A DNA stretch of 64,000 nt from Aricia agestis. Taxonomy: Eukaryota; Arthropoda; Insecta; Lepidoptera; Lycaenidae. The position numbers and the translations under genes are program-made. The notes under the pieces are model-generated. The model was not told the origin of the DNA and did no database searches. It worked only from the letters and a program-made list of their open reading frames with translations. Each line of letters begins with the position of its first letter. The stretch's first letter is position 1. This document shows positions 1 to 11,747 of this stretch, piece after piece. The DNA lies in the NCBI RefSeq assembly GCF_905147365.1, contig NC_056425.1:5897501-5961500 (forward strand), in the 5' to 3' direction.

Positions 1-50
1 AAAACCAAAACAAAAATATATAGAATAAGGCCACCATGGTCTATATTTTG

Positions 51-366
51 ACGTGGGAGAGACATGCTCCGGCACGAAAGGGCCAGCTCGACCGGAGAAA
101 TATCACGGGCTCACAGAAAACCGGCGTGAAACAGCGCTTGCGCTGTGTTTCGCCGAGTGAGTGAGTTTACCGGAGGCCCAATCCCCTAACCTTTTCCCTT
201 CCCTACTATCTCCTATTTCCTTCCTTACCCTCCCCTATTCCCTTCCCTACCCTCCCCTATTACCATATTTCCTCTTAAAAGGCCGGCAACGCACCTGCAG
301 CTCTTCTGATGCTGCGAGTGTCCTTGGGCGACGGAAGTTGCTTTCCATCTTTTCATAAAAAAAATA
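51..366 (+). mobile_element. SINE family A copy 1
   Basis: The head runs from ACGTGGGAGAGACATGCT through the motif GAAACAGCGCTTGCGCTG and CCGAGTGAGTGAG. A C/T-rich block of CCTACCCTCCCC repeats follows, then GGCCGGCAACGCACCTGCAG, TTGCTTTCCATC and an A-rich tail. This copy lacks the usual GGTGACCCGTTTGCTCGTTT stretch before the tail. CGGCTCGACCGG in the head resembles a Pol III B box, so a tRNA-like origin is likely but not proven. Confidence 0.75.
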
Positions 367-611
367 AAGGTGCTCCCTCACCGAGAGCATTCGCGTGTAA
401 TGTATCATTATAGATTCGACTTTGAGCATTTCACAACAAGTTGACTTCACTGACACGTAGCATTGATGTTACAAGTTGTATCAAGATATTACACACTGTA
501 TCATTACAAGGTGCGCATTGTAATGCTCGACTCTTCTCCCTCACTGATGTAATGCTAGACTCTGTAACGTTACATTACAAGCGAATGCTCTCGGTGAGGG
601 AGCATCTTAAC
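367..611. mobile_element. Inverted-repeat element (MITE)
   Basis: The ends AAGGTGCTCCCTCACCGAGA and its reverse complement (ending 608) flank a 240-base body containing several TGTAATG/CATTACA words. No coding sequence. It abuts the SINE tail directly. Confidence 0.7.
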
Positions 612-743
612 AAATAACCATGATTGTGTTCCCTCATCTCTTAAGCTCGCTGTACCTTTTGGAACAATATTGGGCCAACCCATTAAGCCAGTGTAAAGTA
701 CGTGATGTAGTGGTAATGTAATGTCGCTCCTAACTTATGGCCA

Positions 744-818
744 ATGTAGGCCTCAACGCGATGGCCCAATATGCTCACTCAACGCGTTGGCCCAATGCGC
801 TCACTCAACGCGTTAGCC
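744..818. repeat. Short tandem repeat, 26-base unit, about three copies
   Basis: The unit CTCACTCAACGCGTTGGCCC recurs with small changes at about 748, 774 and 800, each followed by AATGCG or a close variant. Confidence 0.7.
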
Positions 819-840
819 CGATGAAGGCTTTATAGCATAC

Positions 841-2978
841 ACAATCGACGTTGGCTTAGGCCTTATGACCATATAATATATCAGAAACAAACGGTGGTTT
901 AATACCTCTGTGCTTATGACGAATATGCTAAAACATTCTCGATATGTTTGTCCATCATGGCCAACGTATAAATACCGCGTTTTAAGCTCTGTTCTCCAAT
1001 AAGCCATTACCGCCTGCAATCGATGAATTTGGAGTGGTTCAGCAAACCTTTGATTACAACTACATGAAATATTACACGCATAAGTTTAATAACGATAGAT
1101 AACAGTACATGTTCTGATAGCCGTTGAGTACGGTCAACAAAAAAATATCCACACTCCACAGCCGAACATATAATTTTTAGTTTCTCGGTTAAAAATAAAG
1201 ATACTAATGTATTTACAACTAGATCACTTGTCGAGCTCTATCGTGCGGGAACCAATTTTTTTTAAATTACCAATTTATTGCATTGTCATTGGCTCTTAAT
1301 ATGACGTATGCAAATTTCGAATTAATTAGTCACGCAGAAACAAACGGAATTTAACAACGCGCTAAATATAGTTAGAAACTTACTGGATATAGGTAAAAAT
1401 CGTGTTCAAAGATTTCGTTTCATACATATACAGCCCGTACAATTCACAACCACAAGACGCCGCTACTGGCATAATATTTCCTGTAGTTTTCACTTTTTAT
1501 ACAACAGTTGACGCCGGTGATCGCCACACACTACAGCGATTCACTTTACGACCAATAGACTAGCTTAAGGTGACGCCGCGTTAAAGTATAAAAATCGTTT
1601 TGGATATGTTTTAGATCGAAACAAGAAATGGAACAGCAAGAAATGGAAAGGGCGTAAGCGACAAAATGGTTTTTGTCGCGTAATTTAAAAGCCATAAATA
1701 TATTTCATATAAGCTATTGGCAAATTATAGTGTATGCTTGAACTAATCTATGTACAAATTTTGGAAGCTTAAATCGCAAATAATAACTCCTCTGTTGGCA
1801 AAATTGAGTTCCCTTTTTTTTACAGAGGTCTTTTTGATTAATTATTCTGTGTTATAAAAGTTGAGCAATCGTGTTTGCTATGGGTAATTCAAAGACAAAG
1901 ACATGATGAATACTTTTTTTTACATAAATACCTCTATAAGTATTTTATAATTATTACAATCTAGCCTAACTAATACTAATAAGTAATTTACATTAACTTG
2001 ATCTGCTAGGTAGAGTGATTAATACTGACAATGAACTTTAATTTCTTAGCTTTAGTCATTGCTGAGAAAAATCGATATCGCTACAGCCAAATTATCAAGG
2101 CGTCGCCTTAAAATGAGATGTGCCTGGTCAGATAAGCATTTTGTCGTTTGCAGATGTTCATAGTGATCAATAATTAATCTGTCTGTGTGTCTAGTTGGGT
2201 GTGTGTGCAATTATCGCATAATTAATTACAGTGCGATCAATTTGTATTAATTAATCTTTTAGCGATACAGACATTATGTCAATTGACTTAAGTAAGTATA
2301 TTAATTACACAATTAGTTGTGAGAAGAGCTTTAAGTGTAGTTTATAATTAATTATGTAAATGACGCCTGCAACTCCAATGCGCCAAAGTATTTACATTCT
2401 ACATACCTATTATCTACCTACCAATTTCTTATTTCAGCAAAATCGTTTCAGCGGTTTGGGCGTGAAGAGGTAACAGACAGACAGACACACTTTCGCATTT
2501 GTATTAGTATGGACAATGGACATAATATATCTAGCTGACCTGCCAAAAATTGTTTTGACATAATAAATAACAGGCGATAAGAGAATAATAAGCTTGTGAG
2601 CTCTTGTGAGTCAAAAGAAAATGTTTTAAAAATTAATAAATTATAAGCAAAAAACTTTTTGAAAAAAAGCTTTTATTTAAATACTTTAAAAAGAAGAAAA
2701 TAAATTTCCCTTTAAAAATTCTAACTATTAAGTTATAACCTCAATATATTATACAATTTGCATGATAATAAAAGCTTGTCGCGAGACTTATAATTAATTT
2801 TTTAGTTAAATCTCTGACTAGATTTCTTATCTCTGCTTGATTGTGGTTTGTTTTATTTCAAGAATTTGTTAAATCTCATTAACTTAATTTAAGTCTTTAA
2901 GAAATCGTACTTAATTTTTTCGTACTTACTTCTACGTACTACTACGCGACACGACGCGACACGACATGACTTTTCAAT
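841..2978. other. No gene recognised; AT-rich DNA
   Basis: No open frame resembles a known protein on either strand. The only element-like piece is a Helitron-type end at about 2434-2512 (GCGGTTTGGGCGTGAAGAGG, then ACAGACAGACAGACACAC). Confidence 0.6.
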
Positions 2979-4210
2979 TTACTCTCAATAAGCCTTTTTG
3001 TTTGATACCCATATTGCAGAAGTGCTTTAAAAAAAACTATATTCCCCTATCTTAGATGAGCCGCCATATTGGATGTAGAATGACATTACATTCGTTTCCG
3101 AGTTACTCTCAATGAGCCCTTTCATTTGATACCCATATTGCAGAAGTGTATTAAAAATAACTATATTCCCATATCTTAGATGAGGCGCCATATTGGATGA
3201 AGAATGACATTACATTCGTTTCCAAGTTACTCTCAATGAGCCCTTTCATTTGATACCCATATTGCAGAAGTGCATTAAAAATAACTAAGTATACCTCTAT
3301 CTTGGATGAGCCGCCATATTGGATGTAGAATGACATTACATTCGTTTCCGAGTTACTCTCAATGAGCCCTTTCATTTGATACCCATATTGCAGAAGTGTA
3401 TTAAAAATAACTATATTCCCATATCTTAGATGAGGCGCCATATTGGATGAAGAATGACATTACATTCGTTTCCAAGTTACTCTCAATGAGCTCTTTCATT
3501 TGATACCCATATTGCAGAAGTGTATTAAAAATAACTAAGTATACCTCTATCTTGGATGAGCCGCCATATTGGATGTAGAATGACATTACATTCGTTTCCG
3601 AGTTACTCTCAATGAGCCCTTTCATTTGATACCCATATTGCAGAAGTGCATTAAAAACAACTATATTCCCATATCTTAGATGAGCCGCCATATTGGATGT
3701 AGAATGACATTACATTCGTTTCCGAGTTACTCTCAATGAGCCCTTTCATTTGATACCCATATTGCAGAAGTGCATTAAAAATAACTAAGTATACCTCTAT
3801 CTTGGATGAGCCGCCATATTGGATGTAGAATGACATTACATTCGTTTCCGAGTTACTCTCAATGAGCCCTTTCATTTGATACCCATATTGCAGAAGTGTA
3901 TTAAAAATAACTATATTCCCATATCTTAGATGAGGCGCCATATTGGATGAAGAATGACATTACATTCGTTTCCAAGTTACTCTCAATGAGCTCTTTCATT
4001 TGATACCCATATTGCAGAAGTGTATTAAAAATAACTAAGTATACCTCTATCTTGGATGAGCCGCCATATTGGATGTAGTATGACATTACATTCGTTTTCG
4101 AGTTACTCTCAAAAAGCCCTTTCATTTAATATCCATATTGTAGAACTGCATAGAAAATAACTATTTCGCCATCTTGGATGGTCGGCCATATTGGATTTAG
4201 AGTGATATCA
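2979..4210. repeat. Tandem array of ~125-base units with a 250-base higher-order period
   Basis: The start word TTACTCTCAA recurs at 2979, 3103, 3227, 3353, 3477, 3603, 3727, 3853, 3977 and 4103, with spacing alternating between 124 and 126. Units alternate between a type with CCATATCTTAGATGAGGCGC and a type with GTATACCTCTATCTTGGATG, so the true period is the 250-base pair. First and last units are the most diverged. The open minus-strand frames repeat every 250 bases and are by-products of the array. Confidence 0.95.
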
Positions 4211-4440
4211 CATACAATATCATGTATTGTCATCCAAACTAAACGCGCCTGCAAAATTTCAGCTCGATCAGTTAAATATATCTACTCCAAAATTGAGTTC
4301 CAAGATTTCACCCGAACATACATACTTACATACATACAGAGCAAGTTAAATAAAAGCTTTTAAAAAGGCGTTGATTCAGCGGTTTAAGTTTAAAGACACA
4401 AATACACTTTCGAATTCATAACATTACTATGTACTTAATA
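4211..4440. repeat. Repeat tails: CATA-rich end and Helitron-like end
   Basis: ACATACATACTTACATACAT followed by AGAGCAAGTTAAATAAAAGC looks like the end of a dispersed retroelement. After it comes a degraded Helitron-type end (GATTCAGCGGTTTAAG, ACACTTTCG). Boundaries are approximate. Confidence 0.4.
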
Positions 4441-4735
4441 CATAAACTATGTTATTATTAACTAGTTTATAGTGTACACAATATACATCAGGGTTAATCG
4501 CCAGTAGGGTTGGGCGCCGAGCGGGCGGTCGGCGGCCATATTCTAATGAACTTCCATCAAATTTACAATATTATGACGCTTATGATGCTACAAAATACAC
4601 GGCTACAATACTGTTTATTTACTCAACAATATGAATGCAAAATCAATGAAGATTAGCTTCTTTTCCAAGATTCTTTTAAAACCAAAAAATATGATGGCAT
4701 AGCATTTTCATTAACATAAGCAATTATAAGTCGCA

Positions 4736-4922
4736 TACGTCTAGTCGCACGCACACAAACACCGTATCGAGTTTCGAACTAAACTAGACGATGGATGGCA
4801 ACGCCGCGCCGCACCGACAGGCACATGTGCCGTTCGGAGTGGCGGGTGTTAGGTTTATTTTCGTTACGGAATTTCTTGATTAGGTCGCCGCGCTCAAAGC
4901 CCGCTCTATACAATAGCCTAAA
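4736..4922. repeat. Dispersed repeat Q, copy 1
   Basis: It shares CGCATACGTCTAG, CGCACGCACACAAACACCGT, GGTTTATTTTCGTTACG and CAATAGCCTA, in the same order and orientation, with 28311-28505. Function unknown. Confidence 0.65.
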
Positions 4923-4939
4923 AATTATCTTATAATACT

Positions 4940-5266
4940 TATATAAAATTCTCGTGTCACAATGTTAGGCCGCGTACTCCTCCGAAACGGCTTTACTGGT
5001 TTTAAGCAAATTTTATATACATGCATATTCAGTGGGTCTGAGAATCGGCTATTGGCTACTTTTTATATTGATAAGTGCATTCGTTGAATAAATAATAGTA
5101 AATTATTACAACTCGAGACTGACGGCGACCATTGTTTGTGCGACGGGATAGTGATGGACGTTGCCATGGTGACATACTTATTTAGTCACTTCAATAAAAT
5201 AATATGGGCGAAATTTTACCTACTTTTAAATATTATGGCAAAGCAACGTTTGCCGGGACAGCTAGT
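4940..5266 (+). mobile_element. Helitron-like non-autonomous element R, copy 1
   Basis: It begins with TATAAAATTCTCGTGTCACA and ends with GCCGGGACAGCTAGT. It holds CGTACTCCTCCGAAACGG near the start. A second copy lies at 38856-39164 in the same orientation. The CTAG terminus next to a short GC stem is the usual lepidopteran Helitron pattern. Confidence 0.6.
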
Positions 5267-6057
5267 ATTCCTATAATATTTACAATATAGTCTTATGAAC
5301 CAATGGAGCCAAGATGAGGCCCCTTCCATTGATTGTTCTATTAGTAGAAACCAAATATTTGATCAAATAAATAGCGGAAAATGAAATAATATTAATATGA
5401 TTTCAACGAATTATATTTGCGTAAGGCCGGGTAGGTATTTACATATACAATTACGTTGTTTGAGATACGAAAATACATGAAATGAGCTCAATAATTGAAG
5501 AAATGAGTGGATGAACCACGTAAGTCGTAACTAACAATTTAAAAGTTCCGTTTTGGAACGAAGTTTCTTATCGCGCGTTCGACGTAAAGGAGACTAGACA
5601 GAACGATATTTGACCTCGGCACTTTTTAATTACTATCTGCATGGTAGGGGCAGAGGGCGTTGATAATATTCCTGTGCGTCAACTAGATGGCGTTTTTTGA
5701 GAATAAACAGGGGAAAATAATTTTGAAATAAAAAAATGTGGATTTTATTATAAAATCCATATGTAGTCAGATAGATATATTAGCTAGATGATAAAGTAGC
5801 TAAGTTACAAGGTTTATTAAAACTTATAAGGGAAAATTGATTTATTGTTTTTATGTTGCGAAATATTAGTTACCGGCTTCTTCCCCTCATGTCAATAATT
5901 CTGAATGACGCGAAAATTAACAATATTAAAATTCATTTCGTTCCAATGATTTTTGATTAATGATTTATGTGTAAATTTTTACACGTGGTTCTGGCCTTAA
6001 AAACTGTGCATTTTGCACGTAATGTCAAATGGAAAATTGGAGTAGGATTCTTTACTA
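5267..6057. other. Repeat S copy 1 (minus) in otherwise featureless DNA
   Basis: 5543-5712 is the reverse complement of part of 27970-28260; shared words include ATATTTGACCTCGGCAC-like and GTCAACTAGATGGCGTTTTT. The rest is AT-rich with nothing recognisable. Confidence 0.5.
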
Positions 6058-6243
6058 TACTGTACTCGGCGAAACATGGCGGTAGCGGTCATTGAACATT
6101 GACAAAAACTTGTCATTTTCTATATAAACCGCAAATGACAATGAAGTGTCAGATGTTGTCAATCGCGGCTTTGTATAGAAAATGACAAGTTTTTGACAGG
6201 GAGTCAATGACGGCTACCGCCATGACGTGTCGCCGAGTACAGT
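6058..6243. mobile_element. Palindromic element N, copy 1
   Basis: The arms begin TACTCGGCG and carry AAAACTTGTCATTTTCTATA near the centre; the whole element folds back on itself around CAATGAAGTGTCAGATGTTG. The related element at 20052-20236 shares the central words but has different outer ends. Confidence 0.7.
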
Positions 6244-6246
6244 ATA

Positions 6247-6509
6247 TACAGGATGTAACAAAAATAAGTGATAATACTTTAGGGTGTGTACGTGTTCCTT
6301 GTAGAGAGTTCACTGTGAAAGTAGCAGCGCTGAAAGACCAAAAAAATTTTTCACTTTTGTATGGGGAAACTCGTGACGCTCGGGCCATTGCCCATACAAA
6401 AGTGAAAAAAAAATTCGTCTTTCAGAGCTGCTACTTTAACAGTGAACTCTCTACAAGGAACACGTACACACCCTAAAGTATTATCACTTACTTTTGTTAC
6501 ACCCTGTAT
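6247..6509. mobile_element. Inverted-repeat element T, copy 1
   Basis: The ends are TACAGGATGTAACAAAAATA and its near reverse complement (TTTTGTTACACCCTGTA). Inside them are AGTGATAATACTTTAGGGTG and GTAGAGAGTTCACTGTGAAA. Other family members lie at 13608, 35131, 38635 (degraded), 45894 and 50806. Confidence 0.85.
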
Positions 6510-6549
6510 ATTTAGATACTTACCTATATGAAGTTACGAATGTAAACAT

Positions 6550-7000
6550 AATCCTACTAATATTATAAAGGCGAAAGTTTGTTTGGATGTATAGATGTAT
6601 GGATGTATGGATGTGTGGATGTATGGATGTTTGTTACTCTTTCACGCAAAAACTACTGAACGGATTTTAATGAAACTTTACAATAATATAGCTTATACGT
6701 CAGAATAACACATAGGCTACAATTTTAACCGACTTTCAAAATGGGGGTGGTGTTATGTTCGTTTTCTTATGTTCAACGATTACTTCGTTTGTTAACCGAT
6801 TTTCAAAATTTTTCTTTTGGCATATAGGGTATCATCCCAATTTGGTATTATATTCACAAAAGTGGTGATCTGATGAAGGATCCATAAGTAATAGAGGGAA
6901 CTCCTCAAAATTTATATGGAAACATGTGGCGACTTCGGTTTCGTGAGAAGTATTCTAAGCATATGCTACCAACAAGTAAGATTTTGCACCGAGGTATACC
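6550..7000 (+). mobile_element. Helitron-like element, left part (host of a nest)
   Basis: It starts at ACTAATATTATAAAGGCGAA, with runs of GGATGTATGGATG and then ACGCAAAAACTACTGAACGG. It is cut at 7000 by a hAT-like element and appears to resume at 8611. Confidence 0.55.
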
Positions 7001-7063
7001 CAGGGCTGTAGCTAGAGTCAAATTTGAGGTAGGGCAGCGTCGGTTACAGGTAGGGCGGAAGCA

Positions 7064-8535
7064 AAAAAAATCGGTCAAGTGCGAGTCGGATTCGTGCACG
7101 AAGGGTTTCATACCGTTATAGATAAAAAATAGGCCAAAATTGTGTTTTTTGTAATTGAGCCCCCGTTAAATATAAATGTTATTTTAATTGTATTATTAAT
7201 TAATTAAGTGATTTCGCAAAAATGTCCAGTGCCTACTGTTGCCATTAATATCACTATGCAGCAAAAAAGGCCAAAAAACATGAATCCTTAAATATTGATT
7301 TTATTTTGTTTTTAGTATTTGTTGTTTTGATTTATCTCTAGGTCAATGATGTATTCAATTCATTCAATAGTTATTCTTAGATACTTAAAAAAATTCTGTG
7401 ACAAAGCATGAGCACTATATCTAAGAACTACATATTATTAAATCCTCAATTACGAAGAACAAGCGAACAATATGGTTAAACTTCTGGATGTAGTGATCCA
7501 CGAGTAGCGATTGTATTTTGCGCTTTCACCTGTTTTGAGCAGTGAGGTTTTTCGTCGTCAATTTGCTCTTCAACCTTCCGTTTTTTTCCAAAGAAAGCCC
7601 GTATATCCATCGCGAAATCAAAGAATATTCAATTTAATATTATGTCAATACAAAAAAGAACTGTATTTATTTTTAAAGAAAACACTCTTTACTTTACTTC
7701 ACTTGAACCAAACAACCAACAATCATAAACAACCTTTCGGTAATGTAAAATGTTTATTAACTGGGATTCCCCGTACGAAAGATTGCCGATATTGTAATCT
7801 ATGGTATTCACAGATACTATTATAATTAAATGGACGCATCGCTTCATGTAATCGTGATTCAAATGCCATCTATACACAGAACAAAGAATTATTATCGACG
7901 ACTTCTGTGGCCCAATGGTTGGGCGTGTGGCAGCTTAATCCGGGGGTCGCGGGTTCGAATCCTGCCAACGGAACAAAAAGTTTTTAAAGGTATAATAAAA
8001 ATCTTAACTATATAATGTATAGTTTATATAAGAATAAAGTATATTTCTGTTGTCTAATACCTGTAATGCAAGTCCTTTAGGTCTTCCTTTTTAGGGTTCC
8101 GTACCCAAAGGGTAAAAACGGGACCCTATTACTGAGACTTCGATGTCTGTCCGTCTGTTTCCAGGCTGTAACTCAAGAACGGTAATAGCTAGAGAAATGA
8201 AATTTTCACAGATTATGTATTTCTGTTGCCGCTATAACAACAAGTACCTACTAAAAACAAAATAAATTAAATATTTAAGGAGGGCTCCCATACAACAAAC
8301 GTGATTTTTCTAACATTTTTTGCTTAACTATCAATGATGACAACAGGTAGGTAACTTGAAATTTTCACAAAGGTCTTAATAATATATGTAATTTAATAAA
8401 TACCTAATAATAAAAGTTAAAAAAAAATTAAGGGTTAGGTAGGTAGGTAGGTCCCATACTATTTTTGCTCTACAACGGTACGTGCGCGGTATAACCCTTC
8501 GTGCGCGGGTCCGACTCGCACTTGGCCGATTATTG
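7064..8535. mobile_element. Inverted-repeat element P, copy 1, inside the hAT-like element
   Basis: The left end TCGGTCAAGTGCGAGTCGGA and the right end GGTCCGACTCGCACTTGGCC are inverted repeats of about 50 bases that continue into CACGAAGGGTT / AACCCTTCGTG. The right half carries GGGTTCCGTACCCAAAGGGT, also found at 56892 and 62985. No transposase is seen. Confidence 0.7.
7899..8083 (+). mobile_element. tRNA-derived SINE B, copy 1
   Basis: The head CTGTGGCCCAATGGTTGGGC resembles an A box and GGGTTCGAATCC is a perfect B box. The tail GTTGTCTAATACCTGTAATG with AAGTCCTTTAGG matches the copy at 41198-41430. The cloverleaf is not convincing, so I do not call a tRNA gene. Confidence 0.7.
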
Positions 8536-8610
8536 GTATTTTTAAGGTAGGGCATTGTGATTTTAAGGTAGGGCATTGCCCCACTATGCCCCCCCCTAGC
8601 TACGGCCCTG

Positions 8611-8880
8611 GGTATACCTGGTATACCGTGGTTCGGAAGGTGGTGAGAGAACTCCTGATTCTTTATAGATACAAGTTTGGGAGTTTCAGCGTTGTTTTAA
8701 GAATGGAAAGCATATGCTACTATGCAAATTACATTCATCATCATCCTCATCATCACTACCATATTATACCATACATCGTCCCATGGTTATGACTTATGAG
8801 CCTATAATGTTATTGGTACTTTTCATAGTCTTTTAGATTGAGACTCGAGTTTGTCAAGCGATAATTGAAAAAAAAACTTA
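8611..8880. other. Probable resumption of the host Helitron-like element
   Basis: This continues after the target duplication with GAGAACTCCTGATTCTTTAT and a CATCATCATCCTCATCATCA stretch. No gene. Confidence 0.4.
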
Positions 8881-9228
8881 ATATTATAAACCTGAAGAGT
8901 ATGTTTGCTTGAACGCGCTAATCTCAGGAACTACTGGTCCGATTTAAAAACTTATTTCAGTGTTAGATAGCTAATTATCGAGTAAGACTATAGGTTATAT
9001 ATTATCACGCTAAGACTTATACGACCGAAGAAACTCAGGAAAATGTGGGAAAAACGGGGGAAATATTAGAAATTACGAACTACTGGAGCAATTTTTATGG
9101 CAATATTTGGCACAGATATAGAGTCAACCAAGTGAAGGGAGTAGGGACATAAGAGCTATTTTTATGGAAAAGTACGGTTTCCGTAAAATTCCTAATTTAC
9201 GCGGGCGAAGCCGCGCGGGACATCTAGT
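8881..9228 (+). mobile_element. Helitron-like element Z, copy 1
   Basis: It carries GAACGCGCTAATCTCAGGAA, CTACTGGTCCGATTT and GTGTTAGATAGC. It ends with ACGCGGGCGAAGCCGCG and CATCTAGT. Copies Z2 (15781) and Z3 (49597) share these words in order. Confidence 0.65.
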
Positions 9229-10189
9229 ATGTAACTAGTATGTAACAGAGAAGACATTATGATGGTATGCAATCACACAAACTTATATCATGAGTTTGAG
9301 ATTCAGTTTAGAGATTTCTTTTAATACAAAAGCGAGGAAAATTATTCAGTTTGTTTATGTATGTATGTGTCCTCGTAGCGGCTAAATACTGGTACAAGTT
9401 AAACAAGGTGGTAATAGAATATGAGAATAATTGGTGCCGCAGGTGTTAAAGGCTATTTTTCTCTATATTTTATATTTTTCACGTAGCCGAGTTACAGGTT
9501 TTTAATCATAAAATCATCAAGCCCCGTACGAGCACCGGTGTTCGCGACAGCAGTAGAATACAATAGCATTCCCGAGAATCCCCGACCGAAGGATTAATCT
9601 GTGGCTATTAAGACCCAGGCAACCTAACCTAACAAGAGTGTTGCGAAATCAGCCCAAGTCCCTTATGAGACTATGCAGGAATTACCTTAGACTTACTAAG
9701 TATTATATACTTAGCCCTAAATATTTTGTTATACTTACCCATCTCAAACGTCGGGAGAAGTTTGGATAAGCTTCGTCGAGACGCTACTTTCTGGCCTGAG
9801 CCTGACTTGATAAGATTGTAGGATTAGTTTCAACCTCTAATTTGATAATAAACTTTATTAAGCTAGGACGGCATTATCGTTCTATGATAAGGTCCTTTCA
9901 TTCTAGATTTAAAATAAACTTGAGAGGTGTCAAGAGACACCCGGTTGGAACGAAATTATATAAAAAAAAAGAGAGAGAGAGAGAGAGGCAGAGATAAATA
10001 CGCACAGCTTACAACTATAGCATTTACCGATACTTTTCTGTCATATCGTTACAATCTAGTTTGACAGTTTTCCAAATACACTCCTAATTAAGCAACTTTT
10101 CTTCTCGTAAGATAGATTTTGTATATGTGTTGTGCTGTTTAATATGTGGGATGATGTGTGATGTGATGAGTGATGATGATGAAGGAGGC
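9229..10189. other. No gene; short repeat pieces and a GA microsatellite
   Basis: At 9918-9960 is a fragment of repeat S (ACTTGAGAGGTGTCAAG), followed by an A run and GAGAGAGAGAGAGAGAG at about 9970-9986. The rest is unrecognised. Confidence 0.5.
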
Positions 10190-10392
10190 GTGTTCTGTCG
10201 AGGGTCACCAATGTGGGATGATGTGTGGCGGTACAAAGGAAGATCTTCCGACCGAGCTAGGTGGTATGCTCGGTCAGGCCGAAGCCCACGTGATACATCT
10301 CAGCTGTCGTATATATACCGACGCGCTCAGAAAACTTCGATAGCGCGATGCAGGAATGTTTGGCGAATTATGGGTGCCGCCACAAATACTAA
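10190..10392 (+). repeat. LTR-leader-like repeat L, copy 1
   Basis: GGTCACCAATGTGGGATGAT, AAAGGAAGATCTTCC, CGGTCAGGCCGAAGCCCACG and a terminal GTGCCGCCACA are shared with the minus-strand copies at 19543-19693 and 39485-39863. The left boundary is uncertain. Confidence 0.5.
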
Positions 10393-10524
10393 AACAGAAG
10401 CAGAATTCTAACACTTTTGTGTACCACAACTCACAAGTTTTTTAAGCCCCTCAAATAATTATAATTTTGTACTATAGAAGAAATTACTTCGTAGGCAAGT
10501 GGACGGAAGCTTCGGAAGACATGT

Positions 10525-10683
10525 AATAGGCCCGCTCGTCTCCGTCCTGCGTGGAAGTAGGAACACGGTCGGGTTTTAGTGGGTACAGCTGCGGCCACTT
10601 ACCATCTCTTCGGCCGTAGCAAGTCCCACATACCCCGGTGGTCCTTCCCCAACGCTACCGGGCATTTCCCGACCAAAAAAAAG
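10525..10683 (+). mobile_element. Possible 3' end of a non-LTR retroelement
   Basis: A GC-richer stretch (CCCACATACCCCGGTGG, GGGCATTTCCCGACC) ends in an A run. This resembles the 3' ends of insect LINEs, but no coding part is present and the call rests on memory of similar tails. Confidence 0.3.
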
Positions 10684-10831
10684 GCAAGTGGCGGACCTAC
10701 ATTATTCAGTCAGGTTATGTCAAGTCAAGAGTCGAAATCTGCCCGATGGACTTGACATGTCAATGCGATTCAATGTTTTCACGCTGGAGGCAGCACCAGC
10801 ATAGACAGTAAACAAAATGTTTTGTTCGACG

Positions 10832-11165
10832 TTTTTTTTTTTTTTTTTATGAAATAAGGGGGCAAACGAGCAAACGGGTCACCTGATGGAAAGCAACTTC
10901 CGTCGCCCATGGACACTCGCAGCATCAGAAGAGCTGCATGTGCGTTGCCGGCCTTTTAAGAGGGAATAGGGTAATAGGGGAGTGTAGGGAAGGGAAGGGA
11001 ATAGGGGAGGGTAGGAAAGGGAATAGGGTAGGGGATTGGGCCTCCGGTAAATTCACTCACTCGGTGAAACACAGCGCAAGCGCTGTTTCACGCCGGTTTT
11101 CTGTGAGAACGTGGTGTTTATTCGGTCGAGCCGGCCCATTCGTGCCGAAGCATGGCTCTCCCACG
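10832..11165 (-). mobile_element. SINE family A copy 2, inside the left arm of F
   Basis: A T run at 10832-10848, then the full minus-strand SINE up to CTCTCCCACG at 11165. The uninterrupted right arm reads straight through the corresponding point (GTTGCCAAACGTCGAACAAA), so the insertion site is visible. Confidence 0.88.
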
Positions 11166-11747
11166 TTTGGCAACGTTTCTGTCAATATTCTGATAATATG
11201 ATGAGTAACTATAACTTATTAAGCACACCGCACAATTTATACCGTCGCTTCCACTCCATTCCGCGCCGCGTCGGTATACCTTAAATAATTGAGTGTGTAC
11301 TGTAATATTATGTTTACAACCAATGACATGAACCTTGAACAATGTTCTTTGTGATTCCGAATCCCGTGTATTGTGCTAAATGTAGCATGTACGAGTATTC
11401 CCCTGGCATTAGATTATGTAGGTGTAGTACATGACACGACTACATGTACCCAATAAGCGCTATTCCAGCTATTGTATTAGTAATGCTGGCTTTGTGCTAG
11501 CAAATATCAGATAATTTGATTCATAGGCAGATGGTAGACGTTCGTAATAGGCAATATTACGCTTAGGTCAGAGCAGAGGGCGCTACTAGCATATACAGTA
11601 AATAATCCGACCAAATTCGATATGTTTCACACGTCATATTATCAGAATATTGACAGAAACGTTGCCAAACGTCGAACAAAACTTTTTGTTTACTGTCTAT
11701 GCTGGTGTTGTCTCCAGCGTGAAAACATTGAATCGAATTAACATGTC

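Larger units (their letters stand above)
7001..8610. mobile_element. hAT-like element with exact 8-base target duplication
   Basis: The ends CAGGGCTGTAGCTAGAG and CTAGCTACGGCCCTG are inverted repeats, flanked by GGTATACC at 6993-7000 and again at 8611-8618. Most of the length is a second element (7064-8535); the hAT-like sequence proper is short and non-coding, with repeated GGTAGGGCA words near both ends. Confidence 0.85.

Noticed and set aside
3151..4125. Repeated minus-strand open frames of 74-96 codons
   Set aside because: They recur with the 250-base period of the tandem array and have no start context or domain; they are by-products of the repeat.
2979..4210. CRISPR-like regular spacing
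   Set aside because: The whole 125-base unit repeats; there are no unique spacers, and the DNA is animal nuclear.
7899..7975. tRNA gene
   Set aside because: A and B boxes are present, but the arms do not pair well and a SINE body follows, as at 41198.
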